This document shows, one piece after another, positions 11,456 to 22,010 of a stretch of DNA of 64,000 nt. Under the pieces are notes generated by a model. The model had not been told where the DNA came from. It saw only the letters and a program-made list of their open reading frames with translations, and did no database searches. Both the position numbers and the translations under genes were made by a program. Within the stretch, counting starts at the first letter, position 1. The number at the start of each line of letters is the position of its first letter. Origin of the DNA: Rhineura floridana (Eukaryota > Chordata > Lepidosauria > Squamata > Rhineuridae); contig NC_084482.1 in assembly GCF_030035675.1 (NCBI RefSeq), positions 220,805,943 to 220,869,942 on the forward strand. Direction: 5' to 3'.

Positions 11456-12145
11456 ATTCATATATCTGGCCCAGAACTATCTACCCCAACAAACTGCCTC
11501 CCCCAATAATTTAAGCAGAGATTTTCTGCAGCTTTGCTGCCTTTCCTAAAGGCCCTTCTATTGCCTGGAGAAGCCATTTGGCTATGTGACCGCTGACAAA
11601 ACCCAATTCTCACTCCTTTTCTTTATGCGCACCAGATGACAGTGAGGTCCTTCATTTGCCTGCTAGGAAATAGCACTGAGACCAGATGAGACTGTGGAGT
11701 GAAATCAGTTTGGAAAATGTATTTAAAATACATCAGCAGAAAACTAGTGAATTCATTTTACTTTATGAAAGATGTTAGAATAGCCAATACAAAAAACATC
11801 TAAGCAAAATAAAAACCATGTTATACACAAAAATACATTTTTAGTTATTTATATTAATAAAATGTGTACACTGCAGAAGAATTTTATAAAGAACATAAAA
11901 TGTACATTAAAATGGTCAATAAAAAAATCAACATTTAAAAAACACTAAAAACCAATAAAATCAATAGTTAAAGGTATGCTAAACTAAACTATATGAAAAC
12001 AATCAGTAAGGAGACAATTAGAAACAAGGACTAGTATTATTTTATTTTCATTTAGAAATCACTTCCCAGAAAGTATCTCAAAAATACCAACAATAAAAAA
12101 AACATTTCATATGCAAACCAATTAAAAACATTTTAAAATCCCACA
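11456..12145. other. AT-rich 3' flank of gene 1
   Basis: No gene is seen. The stretch is rich in A and T and has several minus-strand AATAAA-like hexamers (TTTATT on the plus strand, for example near 12040) that could end transcripts of gene 1. The matching DNA in units 2 and 3 is at 29429-30119 and 47430-48120. Confidence 0.4.
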
Positions 12146-12423
12146 CAGACCCTCCGTGACGCAGAGTGGTAAGCGGCAGTAATGCAGCCGAAGCTCTGCT
12201 CACGTCTGCAGTTCGATTCCAAGGGAAGGAGGAAGTCGAATCTCCGGTAAAAGGGGTCGAGGTCCACTCAGCCTCCCATCCATCCATGGTCAGTAAAATG
12301 AGTGCCGGGGAAGGAACTGGCAGTCCCACCTCATATATACGGTCTGCCTAGTAAACGTCGCAAGACGTCACCCTGAGAGTCGGAAACGACTCGCACTACA
12401 AGTGCGGGGACACCTTTACCTTC
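12146..12423 (+). mobile_element. Sauria SINE
   Basis: This tRNA-derived SINE has an A-box-like GTGACGCAGAGTGG, a B box GTTCGATTCC, the CCTAGTAAACGTCG motif and the GGGGACACCTTTACC tail that Sauria SINEs share with BovB LINEs. A 12-bp target duplication TAAAATCCCACA flanks it (12134-12145, 12424-12435). Compared with units 2 and 3 this copy lacks 29 bp near 12305, between two short CCGGGG-like repeats. It lies downstream of gene 1's stop, on the opposite strand. Confidence 0.88.
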
Positions 12424-12739
12424 TAAAATCCCACAGAAACAGTAATAAAGCTCTGCACTTAAAAGGTTTGTTGAAAAAGGAAGGTCTTCTATAGGCACCA
12501 CAAAAAAAAAACACCTGTCTGATATGTAACAGGAGGAAGTTCAAAAAAGTAGATGCCACCACACAAAAGGCCAGGTTTCTCTATCATGCAGAGTGGACTT
12601 CCTAATGAGATGGTATGCGTAAGAGGCCATCTTCTGCAGACTTCAGTGATGGGCTGAATATATAACATGTGAGATAATCTTTTAAGAATCCTGGCCCCAA
12701 CCTGTATAGAGCTTTAATCTATGTAGCCTGCAAGATGAA

Positions 12740-12930
12740 GAATAAAGCTCCCATTGAAGTTCTTTCCATACTCCCTAAATTTCAATTGTTTCTCCTGTGT
12801 ATCCCGTGATGTAAGCCTACTGCTTTCATTGAATCTCTTTCCATACTCCGTGCATTAAAAAAGTTACTCCACAGTGTTTTTTCATGAGAAGTAAGTGTGC
12901 TCTGACTGAACCTCTTTCCACACACTACAT
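12740..12930 (-). pseudogene. Decayed zinc fingers after the stop of gene 1
   Basis: On the minus strand, finger-like DNA continues past the stop codon for about two to three 84-bp repeats (GGAAAGAGGTTCAGTCAGAG, GGAGTATGGAAAGAGATTCA, GGGAGTATGGAAAGAACTTC). The linker just before the stop reads CACACGGGAGAAACC where intact fingers read CACACAGGGGAGAAACC. Two bases are missing, which shifts the frame into TAA. The array was therefore longer once, and these fingers are now 3' UTR. The DNA from 12436 to 12739 shows nothing else recognisable. Confidence 0.85.
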
Positions 12931-15203
12931 TTAAATGGTTTCTCCCGTGTGGGTTCTGTGATGTAAAACAAGGTTACTGCTTACACTGAAGCTTTTTCCA
13001 CACTCCCTGCATTTAAACGGTTTCTCCCCTGTGTGGGTTCTTACATGTAATGTAAGGTGATCATTCCGACGGAAGCTCTTTCCACACTCCCTGCATTTAA
13101 ATGGTTTCTCCCCTGTGTGGGTTCTTTGATGTGAAGTAAGGGGACCGCTTTGACTGAAGCTCTTTCCACACTCGTTACATTTAAATGGCTTCTCCCCTGT
13201 GTGGGTTCTTTGATGTGAAGTAAGGTGACTGCTCTTATTAAAGCCCTGTCCACACTCCTTGCATTTAAATGGTTTCTCCCCTGTGTGTGTTTGGTGATGT
13301 AATTTCAGGCTAATGCTTACACTGAAGCTCTTTCCGCACTCACTGCATTTAAATGGTTTCTCCCCTGTGTGTGTTCTTTCATGTAATCTGAGGTTACCAC
13401 TCCGACTGAAGCTCTTTCCACACTCTTTGCATTTAAACGGCTTCTCCCCTGTGTGGGTTCTTTGATGTAAAGTAAGGTCACTGCTCCGACTGAAGCTCTT
13501 TCCACACTCACTGCATTTAAATTGTTTCTCCCCTGTATGGGTTCTTTGATGCAAAGTAAGCTTACTTCTCTGACTGAAGCTCTTTCCGCACTCACTGCAT
13601 TTAAATGGTTTCTCCCCTGTGTGTGTTCTTTCATGTAACCTGAGGTTACCACTCTGACTGAAGCTCTTTCCACACTCCTTACATTTAAATGGCTTCTCCC
13701 CCGTGTGGGTTCTTTGATGTGAAGTAAGCTGACTTCTCTCACTAAACCCCTGTCCACACTCCATGCATTTAAATGGTTTCTCCCCTGTGTGTGTTCTTTG
13801 ATGTGAAGTAAGCTTACTTCTCTGACTAAAGCCCTGTCCACACTCCATGCATTTAAATGGTTTCTCCCCTGTGTGTGTTTGGTGATGTAATTTCAGGCTA
13901 CTGCTTACACTGAAGCTCTTTCCGCACTCACTGCATTTAAATGGCTTCTCCCCTGTGTGGGTTCTTTGATGTGAAGTAAGCTTACTGCTCTGACTAAAGC
14001 CCTGTCCACACTCCATGCATTTAAATGGTTTCTCCCCTGTGTGTGTACGGTGATGTAATTTCAGGCTACTGCTTACACTGAAGCTCTTTCCGCACTCACT
14101 GCATTTAAATGGCTTCTCCGCTGTGTGGGTTCTTTGATGTGAAGTAAGGCTACTACTCTGACTGAAGCTCTTTCCACACTCTTTGCATTTAAATGGCTTC
14201 TCCCCTGTGTGGGTTCTTTGATGCGAAGTAAGGTCACTGCTTCGACTGAAGCTCTTTCCACACTCCATGCATTTAAATGGCTTCTCACCTGTGTGGGTTC
14301 TTTGATGTAAAGTAAGTTTACTGCTCTGACTGAAGCTCTTTCCACATTCCCTGCATTTAAATGGTTTCTCGCCTGTGTGGGTTCTTTCATGTAAAGTAAG
14401 GCTACTGTTCTGACTGAAGCACTTTCCACACTGCTTGCATTTAAATGGCTTCTCCCCTGTGTGAGTTCTTTGATGCGAAGTAAGGTCACTGCTCTGACTG
14501 AAGCTCATTCCACACTCTCTGCATTTAAATGGTTTCTCCCCTGTGTGTGTTCTGTGATGCAAAGTAAGGTTATTGCTCTGACTGAAGCTCTTTCCACATT
14601 CCCTGCATTTAAATGGTTTCTCGCCTGTGTGGGTTCTTTGATGCGAAGTAAGGCTACCGTTCTGATTGAAGCACTTTCCACACTCTCTGCATTTAAATGG
14701 TTTCTCCCCTGTGTGTGTTCGGTGATGTGAAGTAAGCTTACTTCTCTCACTAAACCCCTGACCACACTCCATGCATTTAAATGGTTTCTCCCCTGTGTGT
14801 GTTCTTTGATGTGAAGTAAGCTTACTTCTCTGACTAAAGCCCTGTCCACACTCCATGCATTTAAATGGTTTCTCCCCTGTGTGTGTTTGGTGATGTAATT
14901 TCAGGCTACTGCTTACACTGAAGCTCTTTCCGCACTCACTGCATTTAAATGGTTTCTCCCCTGTATGGGTTCTTTGATGCGAAGTAAGCTCATTGCTCTG
15001 ACTGAAGCTCTTTCCACACTCCCTGCATTTAAATGGCTTCTCCCCTATATGGGTTCCTTGATGCAAAGTAAGGTGACCGCTCTGACTGAAGCTCTTTCCA
15101 CACTCCATGCATTTAAATGGTTTCTCCCCTGTGTGACTCTCAGTCTTGGCTATTACCAGTGGCACCATCTGTGGTTTTCTATTATTCTCATTCTGCTGGT
15201 CAC
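12931..15203 (-). CDS. Gene 1, zinc-finger exon: 26 C2H2 fingers
   Basis: This is the last exon of a KRAB C2H2 zinc-finger gene, probably a nuclear DNA-binding repressor. It opens with [20 protein letters not shown], a stretch that often follows KRAB-A in reptile genes, then has 26 fingers of 28 residues with TGEKPF linkers. All have two Cys and two His. Finger 13 has a TAEKPF linker and finger 20 has GEKQF. Helix contacts (-1,2,3,6) for fingers 1-12 are QGHL, QNES, VSSL, QSKS, ESKS, QGSS, QNNL, QSDS, QSSL, QSKL, RSDS, QSSS. Fingers 13-26 are VSSL, QSKS, VSSL, QSKS, ESQS, QGNL, QSKL, RSDL, RGNL, VISL, KSHS, QGPS, RDHL, VSNL. The acceptor is a CAGCAG tandem, so the exon may start at 15206 or 15203; 15203 gives the family-typical SLGD junction. 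The phase fits the KRAB exon at 24725. With MASEAPSG as start the protein is about 823 residues. The target DNA is unknown. Confidence 0.96.
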
Positions 15204-15329
15204 CTGCTGGGGGGGAAGAGGGTTGAAAAAAACACATTGGAATTTCAAGGCAGAAACAAAGCATTTCATCACAGATGAAGCCCAATTATCTGCTTCTCTA
15301 TTTTTACATCTCCATTATTCTCCCCCTTT

Positions 15330-16765
15330 TATCTTTGCATGGCCCTCCCTCCCTATTCAATATCTATATAAACTCGCTGACAAAACACCTGTCGGCAGTA
15401 AACTCTCACCCTCCTGTCTTGGCAAGGAGACACTTAACCTGTCTTCTATATGCCGAAGACATTGCCCTGTTATGCCAAACGCAGGTGGGCTTACGTCGTC
15501 TCTTAAGAGAACTTGCCTCCTTTTGTGTGGATGAACTTTTGAGAATTAACTATGCGAAATGCAAGGTTTTAGTTTTCGCCAAAAGTAGACATAAACACCG
15601 CTGGCAAATTGACAACCATATTATTGACCAAGTCAACGCCTTCAGTTACCTTGGCATTGCATTCCATCCCTTAGGTTCTTGGAATGCGCATTTTGTCCAG
15701 TCTGCTACGACCGCACAGAAATCAGCCGGAGCTTTACTGACCTTCTTTTATACAAAGGGCGGTCAGTACATTCCGGCAGCAGTCCAGGTATTCAACGCCA
15801 AGGTGCTTCCTCAACTTCTTTACGGGACCCAAATTTGTAGTGGAGGCAATTACGCATTGTTGGAGAGGGTACAATCTAAATTCATGAGGTCCATTTTGGG
15901 CGCTCCGAGATGTGTCCCCAGTGTGACCTTGCGCTTGGAATTAGGTGCCCTTCTGATTGAGACCCACGCTTGGATATTAAAATTTAACTACTGGATGAAG
16001 CTGCTATTTTTACCCACTGGATTGCCCCCCTTAACTTTGGAAGATTCCTTCCAATCTCAATGGCATCGGGTAACGATTCACAAACTCGGAACTCTCGGTT
16101 TTTCGCTCCCAGCGATTGGTGCCCTAGGCCATACGACCGCTAAAACAACAATCATCCAACGCCTCAAAGATGTTGAGTATCAGAACAACATGAGCCTAGT
16201 TGCCGCTTATTCAGAATGCAGTATTAATGTAAATCCCTGTATCTTGGCCACTTACATTTCAAGTTTATCTACCCCGAAACTCAGGAGAGCTTTTACCCTG
16301 GCACGACTCAATGTTCTGCCCTCGGCACTAATGGAGGGTAGATACAGGGGAGTCGATTGTTATGATCGAACTTGCCCCTGTGGAGCAGATGCGGTCGAGA
16401 CAGTGAACCTTGTACTACTTTGCTGCCCTTTTTATTCAGATCTCCGCCTTAAGTTCATCTCCCCACTTTTATCTAATCTTCCTCTGAGCCCAGAAGCTAT
16501 GATTTTACAATATTTAATGGCAGATTCAGAATCACGGATCACTCTGAGGTCGCCTCGTTCTGCACAGCTGCTATGGCTCGCAGGAGGGACCTAATGCGAT
16601 GTCTATTAGATCAAGGTTTTAGCTAGATTACTATGTGGACCCGGTTTTAGCTTTTTAGCTTTCTCACTGCACTGATACTGTATTCTATTCTATCTCCACT
16701 CTGATATTCAGAGGATCCGTAATTATACCGCTGGTCTTGGACCGTAATAAAGATTTTACGTTATC
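15330..16765 (+). mobile_element. Vingi-like LINE, 3' half with long open frame
   Basis: A 439-codon open frame (15275-16594) covers the C-terminal part of a non-LTR reverse transcriptase. SLFNIYINSL and LLYAEDIALL lie early, then QVNAFSYLGIAF, and a late Cys/His-bearing CPCGADAVETVNLVLLCCPF. The catalytic motif usually read YADD is YAED here. The 3' UTR ends near GGACCGTAATAAAG. The 5' part is missing. It resembles Vingi/Jockey-group LINEs of lizards; the family is from memory and uncertain. It lies in gene 1's large intron, antisense, starting about 120 bp from the finger-exon acceptor. Confidence 0.7.
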
Positions 16766-17627
16766 TTTGCGTGGCCAGATGAAAGCAAGGTTACCTGAAT
16801 ATCCTGCAGTCTCACACAGCAACATAAATTCCTTTCAGGTCCATATAACACTTGATGTCACTAAGCCCAGATTTGTCTGGGTTTCCTGCTACTGCCATAC
16901 AACTGTGATATATATTTCTAAAATAATATGCAATGAAAAGTGGGGTGTGGGGGAAGAGAAGGGCAGCAAGTCTGCAGAACAGGACAAATTGGGCACAGCT
17001 CACTTCTCCTTGATTCTTAATAATTTGACTGCAGTCAAAAGAGCCGGTCAGACAGAAATATAGGAACAAATGAAGTTGTGATATACTAAATCAGACCCCT
17101 GGTCCCTCGAGCTCAGTACTGTCAATACTGGCTGGCAGCTGCGCTGCAGGTTTTCAGATAAAGACACTTCTAAATTCCACCTGAAGATTCAAGGGATTAA
17201 ACTTAGCTGAGCTAAGACAGGGATGGCCAAAGACCAACACTACACGAGTTTGCAATGATGCTCTGAACCGTAAGGGGAATGCCCGACTGATCTCTCCCCT
17301 TCATCAAAGCCCTGTACAATTAGATCTTGTTCTTCCAGCCAAGAGACTAAGCCCAGGTTTGACATTTCTTTCAAAGATACAGATAAGCTAGTTAGTTCTG
17401 AACTGAAATTATTCTCCTCTCTCCATAACAAAGAACGATCTTAGATCTCCTGGAGATGAATAGCACAGGGACATGTAGATCCAAATGTCTCTTGTGGACA
17501 AGAAACTGTTCAAAAATCTCAATTCAGTGACACTGTGGAAACCAATCCAGCTATCTTAATTTGGGGATTTCTCAGCAGATGGGAAGGAAACTTCAACCTG
17601 GATGCCATTCCCCCTCCTTATATGAAC
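16766..17627. other. Intron 2 DNA of gene 1, mostly unassigned
   Basis: No gene is seen. A short piece at about 17085-17160 (CAGACCCCTGGTCCCTCGAG, CTGGCTGGCAGCTGCGCTGC) resembles the body of the tRNA-headed SINE. The rest is unassigned intron. The counterparts are at 34769-35629 and 52770-53630. Confidence 0.4.
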
Positions 17628-17715
17628 AGCCTGGCTGGATCAGACCACAGGCCTATCTATTCCAGCATCCTCACAGTGCCAAAGTGGATGCAGATGGGAA
17701 GTCTACAGGGAGCAC
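17628..17715 (-). mobile_element. CR1 3'-end fragment left of the L2 copy
   Basis: The text CTGGCTGGATCAGACCACAG and CCAGCATCCTCACAGTGCC is the reverse complement of the squamate CR1 terminus. A similar piece lies on the other side of the L2 copy (19634-19745), sharing TCCAGCATCCTCACAGTGCC and GGGAAGTCTACAGGGAG. The same pair occurs in unit 2 (35630-35717, 37636-37747) and unit 3 (53631-53718, 55637-55748). Confidence 0.55.
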
Positions 17716-17734
17716 GTGAAGGCATCACTTCCGA

Positions 17735-19633
17735 GCACTTCCAAGATAAGATCGCATGCATTCGCTGGGACTTAGACTCCAATATTATAGCAGTTGGACC
17801 TAATGAAGTATCCAGATCACGGTCTTGTCCTCATTTATTGGATGAGTTTCAGTCTGTGCAGCTTGAGGATGTTGACAGGATCCTTGGACTGGTGCGGGCG
17901 ACCACATCTGTACTGGATCCTTGCCCCTCTTGGCTGGTGAAAGCTGTCAGGACCGGAACCGCCGGCTGGGCCAAGGAGGTAATAAATGCCTCTTTAAGAG
18001 AGGGAGTGGTCCCTGACTGCCTAAAAGAGGCGGTGGTGAGACCACTCCTGAAGAAACCCTCCTTGGACCCAGATACCTTGAACAACTATAGACCTGTGGC
18101 GAATGTTCCGTTCCTGGGCAAGATCCTGGAGCGGGTGGTTGCCGGCCAGCTCCAGACGCTCTTGGATGACACTGATTATCTTGATCCATTTCAATCCGGT
18201 TTTAGGCCTGGTTATGGCACCGAAACAGCCCTGGTCGCCCTGTACGATGACCTCTGTCGGGAGAGGGACAGGGGGAGTGTAACTCTGTTGATTCTCCTTG
18301 ATCTCTCAGCTGCTTTTGATACCATCGACCATGGTATCCTTCTGGGAAGACTCACGGAGTTGGGAGTTGGGGGTACTGCTTGGCAGTGGCTCCGCTCCTA
18401 CTTGGTGGGTCGTCACCAGAAGGTAGTGCTTGGGGAACATTGCTCGACACCCTGGATTCTCCATTGTGGAGTCCCGCAGGGATCGGTCCTGTCCCCCATG
18501 ATTTTTAACATCTACATGCAGCCGCTGGGTGCGGTCAACAGGAGTTTTGGGGTGCGTTGTCATCAGTATGCTGATGACACACAACTCTATTTCTCCTTTT
18601 CATCCTCTTCAGGTGAGGCTGTTAACGTGCTAAACCGCTGCCTGGCCGTGATAATGGACTGGATGGGAGCTAACAAACTGAAGCTCAATCCTGACAAGAC
18701 CAAGACGCTGTTGGTGAGTGCCTTCACTGTCCAGATGGAGGATGTTCATCCTGTTCTTGATGGGGTTACACTCCCCTTGAAGGAACAGGTTCGTAGCTTG
18801 GGAGTTCTTTTCGATCCTTCCTTGTCTCTCGAGACCCAGGTGGCCTCGGTGGCACGGAATGCTTTCTACCATCTTTGACTGGTAGCCCAGCTATGTCCCT
18901 ATCTGGACAGTGATGACCTTGCCTCAGTTGTTCACGCTCTGGTAACATCTAGGCTGGACTACTGCAATGCGCTCTACGTTGGGCTGCCCTTGAAGAAAGT
19001 TCGGAAACCACAGCTAGTCCAGAATGCAGCGGCCAGATTACTGACGTGGACCAGAAGGTCTGCTCATATAACACCTGTTCTGGCTCATCTGCACTGGCTT
19101 CCTATTTGTTTCCGGGCTAGATTCAAAGTGCTGGTTTTGACCTATAAAGCCCTACACGGCATGGGACCGTAATACCTGGTGGAACGCCTCTCCCAATATG
19201 AACCTACCCGTACACTGCGCTCAACATCTAAGGCCCTCCTCCGGGTGCCATCCCATCAAGAAGCCCGGAGGGTTGTGACTAGAACTAGGGCCTTTTCGGT
19301 AGTGGCCCCCAAACTGTGGAATAGTCTCCCCGATGAGGTACGCCTGGCGCCAACGCTGCTATCCTTTCGGCACCAGGTGAAAACCTTTTTATACTCCCAG
19401 GCATTTGAAAGTGTATTTTAAATTGTATTTTATAGTGTATTTTATCAGTATTTTCATTATTGTTGTATTTTGACGTTGTTGGTTCTTTGTTATTGTTTGT
19501 TTTGATCTTTGATTTCGTTATACTTATTGTATTTATATATTGTGCTTGTTTTATCTCTTATGTACACCGCCCACAGAGCCTTTTTGGCTTAGGGCGGTAT
19601 ATAAATTAAATTAAATAAATAAATAAAATAAAT
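17735..19633 (+). mobile_element. L2-type LINE, 5'-truncated, near-intact RT frame
   Basis: One frame codes for most of an L2 reverse transcriptase and C-terminus. The motifs are LLKKPSLDPDTLNNYRPV, LSAAFDTIDHGILL, GVPQGSVLSP, catalytic YADDTQLY at about 18568-18591, and late RAFSVVAPKLWNSLPDEVR. Two in-frame stops interrupt it: TGA at about 18876 (after FYHL) and TAA at about 19170 (after GMGP). The tail has GGGCGGTATATAAATTAAAT and an AAAT-type simple repeat. The endonuclease is absent. It lies antisense in gene 1's intron. Confidence 0.88.
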
Positions 19634-21156
19634 ATCTAGTCCAGCATCCTCACAGTGCCTGATCAGATGCGAATGGGAAGTCTACAGGGAGGACATAAAG
19701 GCACCACCCTCCGATCTGACATCAGATGTGCGGCAGATAAAGGTGAGGCTTCAAAAGAACCACCAGCACCTTGAAATGGGCTGCCAATTGCTCCTTTGCT
19801 GGACTGGGGCACACTTGCACCTGCCAGTCAGCTGATCAGTGGTTGAATGAGTCTTTGCTCAAGGTAGGGAAAGCTGTTTCCAATGAATGGAAATCACTTC
19901 TCCCTCCCAGCGCTGCTCTGTGAAGCAGCCCCATTCAGCTCCTGAAGTTGAAAGAAGCAGTGTGGGGTGGCGAGCCAAGGGCTCAGCTTGGCTATGGGTG
20001 CCTGTTCCCTTTCGGAAGCCACTGCTTTTTAGAAAGATCGGCTGTGCATGGGACTTCTCTGGCAGGCAGCCCATCCGAAAGGCACCTTTTTTCCCTCCCT
20101 CCTGCACTATGAAAGGAGGGGGAAGGGTGCTTCAGAGAGCACTTTGCAGCTTTAAGACAGTCTCTGTGCTCCCAACGGGGCAAGGGTTGCACTCAGGTCC
20201 TGCTTGCTTGCTTCCTATAGGAATGCTGCCATTGGCCTGATCCACCAGGCTCTTCCTAAAGACATCTAAGATGTTCTCCAGGAGAACTCACACCCTGATG
20301 GGTCAATTAATCTGCAATGAATCATATTACACAGGAACTGAAAAATCCTACAATTTCCAAACCAAAATGGGGCCTCAACGCAGCTGAACATCTACCTGTT
20401 GATGTCGCATCTTTGGGATACTGGATAAAGGGATCGTTTCTTTCTTCCCAATACGAACGGAGGTCCGACTCTTTGAAGGAAATAGACAAGACTAGTTACT
20501 TTTGACCAGAAAATATTCAGCCGTTACAAACAGAGATTTTTATAGATAAGAAAAGGTATAATTTTGATCTGGTAAGTCCTGCTCTCGGTGAATACAACAG
20601 AGTTGTGTGGACCAAGTAGGGTCAGTCTGGCACTTGTGAACATGCGTCCACTGGGCATGAAGCTCATCTTGAAATGCTTGTTGGGGGTGAACCTAGTAAA
20701 GCCAGCTTCTTAGTAGGCTGCAAACTACTAGGGCAGAACCTAGTAAAGTCAGCAACAGTGGATGCAATTCACTGTGTCACAGGCCACCTGTATTTATAGA
20801 AATTGGCCATCTCCAATTCTTTATAATTGATTTACATAAAATTATGTGGGGGAAAGTGGCGCAAACAATACAAGCCAAAACATGAGTAAAAAGACAAGCT
20901 GCCACTTAAATAATCTTTTTTCCTTTGAGTTTTGTTTACAGTAGTTCCAAAATAAATTCTTTCCCGTAAAGTATCAACATTGTATAAGGAGTCCGGGCAT
21001 TCAGCCAATGATCATGTCTATATATGGCTGAAGCTGTACAGGGGTGAGTCAGGAGAACTTATCAGAATACAACATCAGCATCAAGATGCAGGTTAGGATG
21101 AGAGTTCAAATGATGGAAACAAGAGTATAGTAGTAATATGAGCATGAACTGACAGA
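19634..21156. other. Intron 2 DNA of gene 1 with CR1 scraps
   Basis: No gene is seen. A CR1 3'-end piece in minus orientation lies at 19634-19745, and another in plus orientation at about 20184-20262 (CAGGTCCTGCTTGCTTGCTT, GGCCTGATCCACCAGGCTCT). The remainder, including 20263-21156, is unassigned. The counterparts start at 37636 and 55637. Confidence 0.45.
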
Positions 21157-21164
21157 GTCTAGAT

Positions 21165-21300
21165 CAGGGTTTCCCAACCTTTGGTCCACAGATGTTGCTG
21201 GACTACAGTTCCCATAATTCCTGACCATTGGCCATGCTGGATGGGGCTGATGGGAGTTGTAGTCCCACAACATCTGTGGCTCAAAGGTCGGGAAACCCTG
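21165..21300. mobile_element. hAT-type MITE with intact ends
   Basis: This 136-bp element starts CAGGGTTTCCCAACC and ends GGTCGGGAAACCCTG. These are near-perfect terminal inverted repeats that extend into a longer hairpin (GGACTACAGTTCCCA against TGGGAGTTGTAGTCC). The flanks show an exact 8-bp target duplication GTCTAGAT (21157-21164, 21301-21308), the length hAT transposases make. It has no coding capacity. Confidence 0.88.
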
Positions 21301-21308
21301 GTCTAGAT

Positions 21309-21994
21309 AGATACAAACTAGAGCTATAAAAGACGGACAGCCTTGGGGATTTTTACCAGTTGTCCGTGACACTGGTCGAAGAAAGAACCACCTGCTCTGA
21401 GTGTTAAGGTCCACACGCAGCAAAGGTGAGATCACTCCTTTTCAGATGGAAATCAATGTGACCTATGCTGTCCTTTGAAATGCAACACGTTAGCGTACAT
21501 CCCCTTTGTATGTGCTGTGTAAGACCTATGTTCTGATATGTGGCTATGTCCACAAAGTATAGTAAATTAGACATGTTAATTATACATAGACACTGATAAA
21601 GATTTCCTTTCTTGATCGGCCAATAGATATTCCTAGACCTAAAAAGATTCTTGGCTGGGATCTCTGGCCACTTGGTTCACCTGGTCAGACCTAACTGCCG
21701 GCAAAAACTGATGGGTAAAAGTAGCCTAAGGAGTAAAATTGGTCTTCTCTACTGAGATGACATTGCAAGTCGTATGCACAGGACATGACCTGGTCAGGAG
21801 AGAGAACTCCCTCAGCTAACCAATGTGGGAATCTGCTTTGAAACCTTTCCCAAAAGTGGATAAAACTGAACTCCTGGTCCCACTCTGGGTTCCAGTTTGT
21901 GCGGTTCCTTTTGCTGCTTGAAATCTATCTTAGCCCCACATCTCAACTGGGGTCTGACTCCATCACCCTCCCCTGCTTTTCCTTCCGTACCTCA
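21309..21994. other. Intron 2 DNA of gene 1, unassigned
   Basis: I recognise neither a gene nor a repeat family. The counterparts are at 39311-39996 and 57312-57997. Confidence 0.3.
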
Positions 21995-22010
21995 GCTTCC
22001 TGCCTTCTCT

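Noticed and set aside
12146-12230. A genuine tRNA gene
   Set aside because: The A and B boxes belong to the head of a Sauria SINE. The sequence continues into the SINE body and has target duplications.
13317-14849. Several 100-340 codon frames in other phases and on the other strand of the finger exons (also in genes 2 and 3)
   Set aside because: They follow the 84-bp finger repeat, show the same word every 28 residues and have no start or family match. They are shadows of the C2H2 frame.
12931-15203. Regularly spaced repeats that look CRISPR-like
   Set aside because: The 84-bp period encodes C2H2 fingers in one open frame, with no unique spacers. The DNA is clearly animal.
16737-17063. 108-codon frame (and 34740-35066, 52741-53067) as a small host gene
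   Set aside because: It has no recognisable domain, starts in the LINE's 3' UTR, and is overlapped by an equally plausible antisense frame.
17849-18948. Minus-strand frames of 60-92 codons within the L2 copy
   Set aside because: They lie opposite the RT frame and have no motifs.
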